Assembly (NCBI GenBank): GCA_037178625.1
Contig: JAWZXG010000065.1
Location: 1-43,584, forward strand
DNA length: 43,584 bases
Direction: 5' to 3'
Source of the DNA: Skeletonema tropicum
Taxonomy: Eukaryota; Bacillariophyta; Thalassiosirophyceae; Thalassiosirales; Thalassiosiraceae
The notes under the pieces are model-generated. The model made no database searches. It was not told where the DNA came from and saw nothing but the letters and a program-made list of their open reading frames with translations. The translations under genes and the position numbers were made by a program. Below are positions 13,545-20,200 of the stretch, piece by piece (position 1 is the stretch's first letter; each line of letters opens with the position of its first letter).

Positions 13545-13563
13545 GCGAGGGCTTTGCCCGAGC
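13545..13563 (+). repeat. Hairpin element GCGAGGGCTTTGCCCGAGC, copy 1
   Basis: Stem GGGC/GCCC with a TTT loop, then tandem G-A mismatches, then a closing GC/GC. An identical 19-mer occurs later in the unit at 15578-15596, so each unit has two. This copy follows a T-run and directly precedes a short ORF. Its function is unknown. Confidence 0.85.
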
Positions 13564-13564
13564 T

Positions 13565-13678
13565 ATGTTTAGATTATTCAGTTGGCTGAATGATAGTACT
13601 AATCGAAAGAGATTGAAAAGAGCTTTCGATTGGTTGTCATATCGTCAAATTCGGGCTGTGGCTGTGGAGCCGGATTGA
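13565..13678 (+). other. Small ATG-started ORF, 37 codons, unrecognised
   Basis: ATG to TGA, basic and aromatic-rich, beginning MFRLFSWLND and ending in VEPD. It lies directly after the first hairpin. I recognise no family or domain. Its presence in nearly every unit says nothing about selection because the units are nearly identical. It may be an exon remnant or chance; I would not call it a gene without transcript evidence. Confidence 0.2.
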
Positions 13679-13773
13679 GAGCCACTGGTGACTTTCTAGA
13701 CCTGTTTTTGAACGGATTGATTGAATGAAAGTCCTCCAATCAGGATAATTACAGGCCTAATCGATAGAGCGCA

Positions 13774-13956
13774 ATGAGAGCTTTCCAAAACGCCACTTAT
13801 CGCCTTCATTGGCCGCGTAGGAGACAAGATATCAGCCATTGTCAATTTTTGATCTGCGTGTGTTGTGCTTTGATACGGCTGAGAAGGTGGTACCGCTTCA
13901 AAAATCAAGATGGCCGTCTCAAATTACATACCGCCATCAACAGAGCAATGCAATGA
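13774..13956 (+). other. Small ATG-started ORF, 60 codons, unrecognised
   Basis: ATG to TGA; basic, with a Cys cluster (residues 24-30) and a C-terminal stretch KNQDGRLKLHTAINRAM. The piece DGRLKLHTAI faintly resembles the DGxxPLHxA core of an ankyrin repeat, but the key Pro is Lys and no second repeat follows, so I do not assign it. It ends 71 bp before the TPR exon in another frame. It could be coding remnant of the gene that supplied the TPR exon, or chance. Confidence 0.22.
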
Positions 13957-13973
13957 TAAAGCTACATTCTACT

Positions 13974-14027
13974 GTGCCATGCCATCACCGTCCTCCTCTT
14001 CTATTCACTGCTTTAATATTACTGTAG
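13974..14027 (+). other. Possible short intron ending at the TPR exon
   Basis: The bases just before the TPR exon look like an intron 3' end: a pyrimidine-rich stretch (about 13989-14013), an A-rich branch-like TTTAATATTAC, then CTGTAG. The TAG is the in-frame stop that limits the TPR frame upstream, which is what an exon boundary produces. A GT at 13974 (ACT|GTGCCA) would give a 54-nt intron in phase 0 and join a 7-codon ATG-started exon (13953-13973, MIKLHST) to the TPR exon. The donor is a poor match to consensus and other donors are possible. Confidence 0.3.
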
Positions 14028-14399
14028 CACCATGGAAGATCATCAGACATCATCAAGTTGCGATGTCAATCTCCTGATATTGGACCGGACCATCATGAGA
14101 CTATTACATTAACATTATACAAGTACCTCGAACAGGCACTTCGGGCACAGAAGAGGCTTGACGAGGCGGATGAAGTTGCTGCAAAGATAGAAGAGAATAA
14201 GAAGCTCAAGTCGAATGAGAAGGTTGAGGCAGACAAGTCAGTTTGGGATGAGTGGATTACGGAACCCTTCGAGAGCATCGTAGACCCGAATAAGAAGGAA
14301 CGTGAGGAAGAGGAACGTATCAAGAAGGAAGTACGAGCTAGCAAGAAGGCTTGGAGGAGGATTCGTGAGGAGAGGTTTAAATTTTTGGACGCAAACTAA
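14028..14399 (+). CDS. Kinesin-light-chain-type TPR exon with charged C-terminal tail (reference copy)
   Basis: Open frame of 123 codons from just after a CTGTAG acceptor-like site to TAA. Residues 18-30 (IGPDHHETITLTL) match the GPDHPxTxxxL signature that opens kinesin-light-chain-type TPR repeats. Residues 31-56 continue as a TPR helix pair, with the ALRAQKRLDEADEVAAKI segment matching the typical L..QGRLDEAE pattern. This is one repeat, where family members usually have several. Residues 57-85 hold two Trp (73, 76) in a WDEW motif; 86-118 are very rich in Glu, Lys and Arg and likely helical or coiled coil. TPRs bind protein partners; no enzyme motif is seen. No Met occurs in the frame and the codon at 14058 is only a TTG, so an upstream exon would have to supply the start. 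It could be the last exon of a gene or a captured fragment. Confidence 0.62.
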   Translation, partial: HHGRSSDIIKLRCQSPDIGPDHHETITLTLYKYLEQALRAQKRLDEADEVAAKIEENKKLKSNEKVEADKSVWDEWITEPFESIVDPNKKEREEEERIKKEVRASKKAWRRIREERFKFLDAN

Positions 14400-14455
14400 C
14401 GTAGAGGGGAGAGAGAAATGAATATCAAGAAGTTTTATGTTACTGTTAGGTGTTC

Positions 14456-14486
14456 GGGCAACAATGTTTGTTGATTAATTGTGCCC
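14456..14486 (+). other. Two mutually exclusive hairpins after the TPR exon
   Basis: Starting 57 nt after the TAA, GGGC-A-ACAAT (14456-14465) can pair with ATTGTGCCC (14478-14486), one bulged A. Alternatively CAACAA (14459-14464) can pair with TTGTTG (14468-14473) around a 3-nt loop. The two structures share bases and cannot coexist. This lies in the noncoding 3' flank (14400-14560) and may be a 3' UTR structure, though no clear polyadenylation signal is visible. Confidence 0.5.
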
Positions 14487-14944
14487 TCGACTCTAGATGA
14501 AAAATAATGATTAAATAGTAAATGAGTATGATTGAAGATGTTCATGTGGCTGGAAAGCTTACGGTGCACCCTTGAAGTCATTCAGCGTCACTCCTTGTCA
14601 CTTGTCCAACCTAAACTCCCACGCACTCTACCCATCCAAACATCCATACCTCTCCTTCTATTGGTCGTATGAATGAGATGAGTAGTGATTTTGAATCCTC
14701 TCGTCGAGTTCTATCAATTGGTACTATTCAAGGCCAAATATCGATTCTTTGCCAATCAACTCAACTAAATTGACCGTACCCCAGAAAGTCATCCCCAGCG
14801 CCGAAGACACTCCAAAATTTCGAAATTTCAACAAAATGAACAGAATTACCTCCACCACCGTCAATTCTTCCATCGTCCATATAATATTTTCAATATCATC
14901 ATTATCAATAATACCATAGCAATACCAAAATCAAAAATCAACAG

Positions 14945-15044
14945 CTCCCTCGCCTGGCGGCTCACTCGCTCCTTCACTATTTCCACCACCGTACCGTTGA
15001 CAGTATTTGCATTACTTCCATCTCCCTCGCCTCCGGCTCACTCG
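14945..15044 (+). repeat. C-rich motif duplicated, with a third partial copy
   Basis: CTCCCTCGCCT followed by GGCGGCTCACTCG (14945-14968) recurs as CTCCCTCGCCT followed by CCGGCTCACTCG (15022-15044), 77 bp later. The 11-mer CGGCTCACTCG appears a third time at 15178-15188. These are imperfect internal direct repeats of unknown role. Confidence 0.75.
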
Positions 15045-15110
15045 ACTTTCGACTTGTCGCATCATTCTTCCACTGTCTCGCTTCGCTCGACCTTCAATCC
15101 ATTCATCAAC

Positions 15111-15146
15111 ATCGGCGGTGGTGTAATAATTCATCATCGGCGGTGG
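15111..15146 (+). repeat. ATCGGCGGTGG direct repeat
   Basis: Two identical 11-mers (15111-15121 and 15136-15146) 25 bp apart. The core recurs inverted as CCGCCGAT at 15203-15210 and in part as ATCGGCG at 15293-15299. Four sites of one motif in under 200 bp would suit a protein-binding cluster, but no factor can be named. Confidence 0.65.
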
Positions 15147-15203
15147 AATTACTTATTCAATATCATTACGCTACATTCGGCTCACTCGCCATTCTCCACA
15201 CGC

Positions 15204-15359
15204 CGCCGATGATGATGATGATTAATCCCAACCACACCTCCGATGATCATTCCAAACTACTAGTTCGCGTTAACTAACTGTTGATCATCATCATCGGCGA
15301 CGGTGAGGAGGAGGAATAGTCAATCCAACATCCTCCTCCTCCTCGGATGTTGTTGGGAT
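15204..15359. repeat. Cluster of interlocked inverted repeats
   Basis: Three arm pairs: CGCCGATGATGATGAT (15204-15219) with ATCATCATCATCGGCG (15284-15299), 16 bp perfect; ATCCCAAC (15225-15232) with GTTGGGAT (15352-15359), 8 bp perfect; CAACATCC (15326-15333) with GGATGTTG (15345-15352), 8 bp perfect around an 11-nt TCC-rich loop. GAGGAGGAGGA near 15305-15315 can also pair with that loop. The first two pairs cross rather than nest. Confidence 0.75.
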
Positions 15360-15480
15360 CATACTTAGATTGATAATGAATATATTAAATGAATACATTA
15401 AATTGTTGGGTAGTAAGTCTGGAGCGAAGCGGAGGATGTCGAGCACAGTCGAGGCAAGTTGATGTTGCACAATGGATTAT

Positions 15481-15530
15481 TATCATGGACGGTACTGAGT
15501 TGATCTAACTATCATTGGACGGTACATGTA
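15481..15530 (+). repeat. TATCAT(T)GGACGGTAC direct repeat
   Basis: TATCATGGACGGTAC (15481-15495) recurs as TATCATTGGACGGTAC (15510-15525), which runs into the palindrome TACATGTA (15523-15530). The span 15360-15719 holds no credible gene; it has this repeat, further palindromes, the second hairpin copy and the diverged heptamer junction. Confidence 0.7.
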
Positions 15531-15538
15531 ACTTAGTT

Positions 15539-15571
15539 CACTGATGAGCAATTGCTGATCTATGCTCAGTG
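15539..15571 (+). other. Palindrome and bulged stem-loop before hairpin copy 2
   Basis: AGCAATTGCT (15547-15556) is a perfect 10-bp palindrome. The flanking CACTGA (15539-15544) and TCAGTG (15566-15571) are also complementary and could close a larger stem around it. Confidence 0.5.
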
Positions 15572-15577
15572 TATTGT

Positions 15578-15596
15578 GCGAGGGCTTTGCCCGAGC
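15578..15596 (+). repeat. Hairpin element GCGAGGGCTTTGCCCGAGC, copy 2
   Basis: Identical to 13545-13563. Here the flanking T and A add one more closing pair. Only 7 nt separate it from the preceding TCAGTG arm, so the two structures could stack. Confidence 0.85.
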
Positions 15597-15662
15597 AGTG
15601 AGTAGTTGGATCTTACTGAATTAAGTGATCGTTCTTCAGCGAAGCGTTTGATGCTTCCGTGC

Positions 15663-15703
15663 CAACTGTCATGATGTGAGGCTGATTGAACTGGTCGCTC
15701 TTT
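15663..15703 (+). repeat. Diverged duplicate of the heptamer junction
   Basis: CAACTGTC, then a short variable piece, AGGCTGATTGAACTGGTCGC and a T-rich end aligns with 15741-15780 (CAACTGTC, AGGCTGACTAAAGTGGTCGC, T-run). This copy has one heptamer; the other has the expanded tract in front of it. It suggests an old internal duplication of about 40 bp that predates the array. Confidence 0.7.
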
Positions 15704-15719
15704 GGGATTTTCGACCAAT

Positions 15720-17956
15720 CAACTGTCAACTGTCAACTGTCAACTGTCTGGACAAGGCTGACTAAAGTGGTCGCTTTTTTGCGAGGGCTTTGCCCGAGCT
15801 ATGTTTAGATTATTCAGTTGGCTGAATGATAGTACTAATCGAAAGAGATTGAAAAGAGCTTTCGATTGGTTGTCATATCGTCAAATTCGGGCTGTGGCTG
15901 TGGAGCCGGATTGAGAGCCACTGGTGACTTTCTAGACCTGTTTTTGAACGGATTGATTGAATGAAAGTCCTCCAATCAGGATAATTACAGGCCTAATCGA
16001 TAGAGCGCAATGAGAGCTTTCCAAAACGCCACTTATCGCCTTCATTGGCCGCGTAGGAGACAAGATATCAGCCATTGTCAATTTTTGATCTGCGTGTGTT
16101 GTGCTTTGATACGGCTGAGAAGGTGGTACCGCTTCAAAAATCAAGATGGCCGTCTCAAATTACATACCGCCATCAACAGAGCAATGCAATGATAAAGCTA
16201 CATTCTACTGTGCCATGCCATCACCGTCCTCCTCTTCTATTCACTGCTTTAATATTACTGTAGCACCATGGAAGATCATCAGACATCATCAAGTTGCGAT
16301 GTCAATCTCCTGATATTGGACCGGACCATCATGAGACTATTACATTAACATTATACAAGTACCTCGAACAGGCACTTCGGGCACAGAAGAGGCTTGACGA
16401 GGCGGATGAAGTTGCTGCAAAGATAGAAGAGAATAAGAAGCTCAAGTCGAATGAGAAGGTTGAGGCAGACAAGTCAGTTTGGGATGAGTGGATTACGGAA
16501 CCCTTCGAGAGCATCGTAGACCCGAATAAGAAGGAACGTGAGGAAGAGGAACGTATCAAGAAGGAAGTACGAGCTAGCAAGAAGGCTTGGAGGAGGATTC
16601 GTGAGGAGAGGTTTAAATTTTTGGACGCAAACTAACGTAGAGGGGAGAGAGAAATGAATATCAAGAAGTTTTATGTTACTGTTAGGTGTTCGGGCAACAA
16701 TGTTTGTTGATTAATTGTGCCCTCGACTCTAGATGAAAAATAATGATTAAATAGTAAATGAGTATGATTGAAGATGTTTCATGTGGCTGGAAAGCTTACG
16801 GTGCACCCCTTGAAGTCATTCAGCGTCACTCCTTGTCACTTGTCCAACCTAAACTCCCACGCACTCTACCCATCCAAACATCCATACCTCTCCTTCTATT
16901 GGTCGTATGAATGAGATGAGTAGTGATTTTGAATCCTCTCGTCGAGTTCTATCAATTGGTACTATTCAAGGCCAAATATCGATTCTTTGCCAATCAACTC
17001 AACTAAATTGACCGTACCCCAGAAAGTCATCCCCAGCGCCGAAGACACTCCAAAATTTCGAAATTTCAACAAAATGAACAGAATTACCTCCACCACCGTC
17101 AATTCTTCCATCGTCCATATAATATTTTCAATATCATCATTATCAATAATACCATAGCAATACCAAAATCAAAAATCAACAGCTCCCTCGCCTGGCGGCT
17201 CACTCGCTCCTTCACTATTTCCACCACCGTACCGTTGACAGTATTTGCATTACTTCCATCTCCCTCGCCTCCGGCTCACTCGACTTTCGACTTGTCGCAT
17301 CATTCTTCCACTGTCTCGCTTCGCTCGACCTTCAATCCATTCATCAACATCGGCGGTGGTGTAATAATTCATCATCGGCGGTGGAATTACTTATTCAATA
17401 TCATTACGCTACATTCGGCTCACTCGCCATTCTCCACACGCCGCCGATGATGATGATGATTAATCCCAACCACACCTCCGATGATCATTCCAAACTACTA
17501 GTTCGCGTTAACTAACTGTTGATCATCATCATCGGCGACGGTGAGGAGGAGGAATAGTCAATCCAACATCCTCCTCCTCCTCGGATGTTGTTGGGATCAT
17601 ACTTAGATTGATAATGAATATATTAAATGAATACATTAAATTGTTGGGTAGTAAGTCTGGAGCGAAGCGGAGGATGTCGAGCACAGTCGAGGCAAGTTGA
17701 TGTTGCACAATGGATTATTATCATGGACGGTACTGAGTTGATCTAACTATCATTGGACGGTACATGTAACTTAGTTCACTGATGAGCAATTGCTGATCTA
17801 TGCTCAGTGTATTGTGCGAGGGCTTTGCCCGAGCAGTGAGTAGTTGGATCTTACTGAATTAAGTGATCGTTCTTCAGCGAAGCGTTTGATGCTTCCGTGC
17901 CAACTGTCATGATGTGAGGCTGATTGAACTGGTCGCTCTTTGGATTTTCGACCAAT
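15720..17956 (+). repeat. Array unit 8
   Basis: 2,237 bp, 4 heptamers (15720-15747). Private changes are +1 T near 16778, +1 C near 16806 and -1 G near 17941, net +1, which matches the length. Confidence 0.97.
16264..16635 (+). CDS. TPR exon, unit 8, intact
   Basis: Full 123-codon frame, no private change inside the exon; the indels of this unit lie outside it. Confidence 0.6.
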   Translation, partial: HHGRSSDIIKLRCQSPDIGPDHHETITLTLYKYLEQALRAQKRLDEADEVAAKIEENKKLKSNEKVEADKSVWDEWITEPFESIVDPNKKEREEEERIKKEVRASKKAWRRIREERFKFLDAN

Positions 17957-20200
17957 CAACTGTCAACTGTCAACTGTCAACTGTCAACTGTCTGGACAAG
18001 GCTGACTAAAGTGGTCGCTTTTTTGCGAGGGCTTTGCCCGAGCTATGTTTAGATTATTCAGTTGGCTGAATGATAGTACTAATCGAAAGAGATTGAAAAG
18101 AGCTTTCGATTGGTTGTCATATCGTCAAATTCGGGCTGTGGCTGTGGAGCCGGATTGAGAGCCACTGGTGACTTTCTAGACCTGTTTTTGAACGGATTGA
18201 TTGAATGAAAGTCCTCCAATCAGGATAATTACAGGCCTAATCGATAGAGCGCAATGAGAGCTTTCCAAAACGCCACTTATCGCCTTCATTGGCCGCGTAG
18301 GAGACAAGATATCAGCCATTGTCAATTTTTGATCTGCGTGTGTTGTGCTTTGATACGGCTGAGAAGGTGGTACCGCTTCAAAAATCAAGATGGCCGTCTC
18401 AAATTACATACCGCCATCAACAGAGCAATGCAATGATAAAGCTACATTCTACTGTGCCATGCCATCACCGTCCTCCTCTTCTATTCACTGCTTTTAATAT
18501 TACTGTAGCACCATGGAAGATCATCAGACATCATCAAGTTGCGATGTCAATCTCCTGATATTGGACCGGACCATCATGAGACTATTACATTAACATTATA
18601 CAAGTACCTCGAACAGGCACTTCGGGCACAGAAGAGGCTTGACGAGGCGGATGAAGTTGCTGCAAAGATAGAAGAGAATAAGAAGCTCAAGTCGAATGAG
18701 AAGGTTGAGGCAGACAAGTCAGTTTGGGATGAGTGGATTACGGAACCCTTCGAGAGCATCGTAGACCCGAATAAGAAGGAACGTGAGGAAGAGGAACGTA
18801 TCAAGAAGGAAGTACGAGCTAGCAAGAAGGCTTGGAGGAGGATTCGTGAGGAGAGGTTTAAATTTTTGGACGCAAACTAACGTAGAGGGGAGAGAGAAAT
18901 GAATATCAAGAAGTTTTATGTTACTGTTAGGTGTTCGGGCAACAATGTTTGTTGATTAATTGTGCCCTCGACTCTAGATGAAAAATAATGATTAAATAGT
19001 AAATGAGTATGATTGAAGATGTTCATGTGGCTGGAAAGCTTACGGTGCACCCTTGAAGTCATTCAGCGTCACTCCTTGTCACTTGTCCAACCTAAACTCC
19101 CACGCACTCTACCCATCCAAACATCCATCCTCTCCTTCTATTGGTCGTATGAATGAGATGAGTAGTGATTTTGAATCCTCTCGTCGAGTTCTATTCAATT
19201 GGTACTATTCAAGGCCAAATATCGATTCTTTGCCAATCAACTCAACTAAATTGACCGTACCCCAGAAAGTCATCCCCAGCGCCGAAGACACTCCAAAATT
19301 TCGAAATTTCAACAAAATGAACAGAATTACCTCCACCACCGTCAATTCTTCCATCGTCCATATAATATTTTCAATATCATCATTATCAATAATACCATAG
19401 CAATACCAAAATCAAAAATCAACAGCTCCCTCGCCTGGCGGCTCACTCGCTCCTTCACTATTTCCACCACCGTACCGTTGACAGTATTTGCATTACTTCC
19501 ATCTCCCTCGCCTCCGGCTCACTCGACTTTCGACTTGTCGCATCATTCTTCCACTGTCTCGCTTCGCTCGACCTTCAATCCATTCATCAACATCGGCGGT
19601 GGTGTAATAATTCATCATCGGCGGTGGAATTACTTATTCAATATCATTACGCTACATTCGGCTCACTCGCCATTCTCCACACGCCGCCGATGATGATGAT
19701 GATTAATCCCAACCACACCTCCGATGATCATTCCAAACTACTAGTTCGCGTTAACTAACTGTTGATCATCATCATCGGCGACGGTGAGGAGGAGGAATAG
19801 TCAATCCAACATCCTCCTCCTCCTCGGATGTTGTTGGGATCATACTTAGATTGATAATGAATATATTAAATGAATACATTAAATTGTTGGGTAGTAAGTC
19901 TGGAGCGAAGCGGAGGATGTCGAGCACAGTCGAGGCAAGTTGATGTTGCACAATGGATTATTATCATGGACGGTACTGAGTTGATCTAACTATCATTGGA
20001 CGGTACATGTAACTTAGTTCACTGATGAGCAATTGCTGATCTATGCTCAGTGTATTGTGCGAGGGCTTTGCCCGAGCAGTGAGTAGTTGGATCTTACTGA
20101 ATTAAGTGATCGTTCTTCAGCGAAGCGTTTGATGCTTCCGTGCCAACTGTCATGATGTGAGGCTGATTGAACTGGTCGCTCTTTGGGATTTTCGACCAAT
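17957..20200 (+). repeat. Array unit 9
   Basis: 2,244 bp, 5 heptamers (17957-17991). Private changes are +1 T near 18493, -1 A near 19129 and +1 T near 19194. Confidence 0.97.
18509..18880 (+). CDS. TPR exon, unit 9, intact
   Basis: Full 123-codon frame. One extra T lies just upstream (near 18493), in the branch-like TTTTAATATTAC stretch before the acceptor, and does not touch the exon. Confidence 0.6.
   Translation, partial: HHGRSSDIIKLRCQSPDIGPDHHETITLTLYKYLEQALRAQKRLDEADEVAAKIEENKKLKSNEKVEADKSVWDEWITEPFESIVDPNKKEREEEERIKKEVRASKKAWRRIREERFKFLDAN

Larger units (their letters stand above)
14561..15203. other. Noncoding pyrimidine-rich segment
   Basis: About 640 bp where C and T dominate the + strand and G is scarce, with many TCC, CAC and ATC triplets. 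Only low-complexity frames cross it (Ser/His/Pro-rich, no good ATG), so I see no gene. It contains a TATA-like TATAATATTTT at 14880-14890, an ATTGGTCG at 14660-14667 (inverse of CGACCAAT at 15712-15719) and the repeated C-rich motifs listed separately. It could be promoter or spacer. Confidence 0.55.
13477..15719 (+). repeat. Array unit 7 (reference unit)
   Basis: 2,243 bp, 5 heptamers (13477-13511), no private indel seen. This unit is the reference for all sub-unit features listed here. Its length is shared by unit 18. Confidence 0.98.

Noticed and set aside
13696..13908. 70-codon minus-strand frame opposite the 60-codon ORF
   Set aside because: No recognisable domain; repeated presence in identical units is not evidence of coding.
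14014..14022. TAATATTAC as proof of a geminivirus-like origin
   Set aside because: The stem is only 4 bp, no iterons or Rep gene are seen, and the site fits an intron branch region. Kept only as a low-interest finding.
14093..14344. 83-codon minus-strand frame opposite the TPR exon
   Set aside because: It is the antisense shadow of the Glu/Lys-rich exon and gives a Ser/Phe-rich peptide of no known family.
14997..15212. 71-codon + strand frame in the pyrimidine-rich segment
   Set aside because: It begins at TTG, has no good ATG and is low complexity (Ser, His, Pro, Arg).
15540..15571. Hammerhead ribozyme, from CTGATGA at 15541-15547
   Set aside because: The required GAAA after stem II is missing (TGAT is present) and no matching stem I/III arms surround a cleavage triplet.
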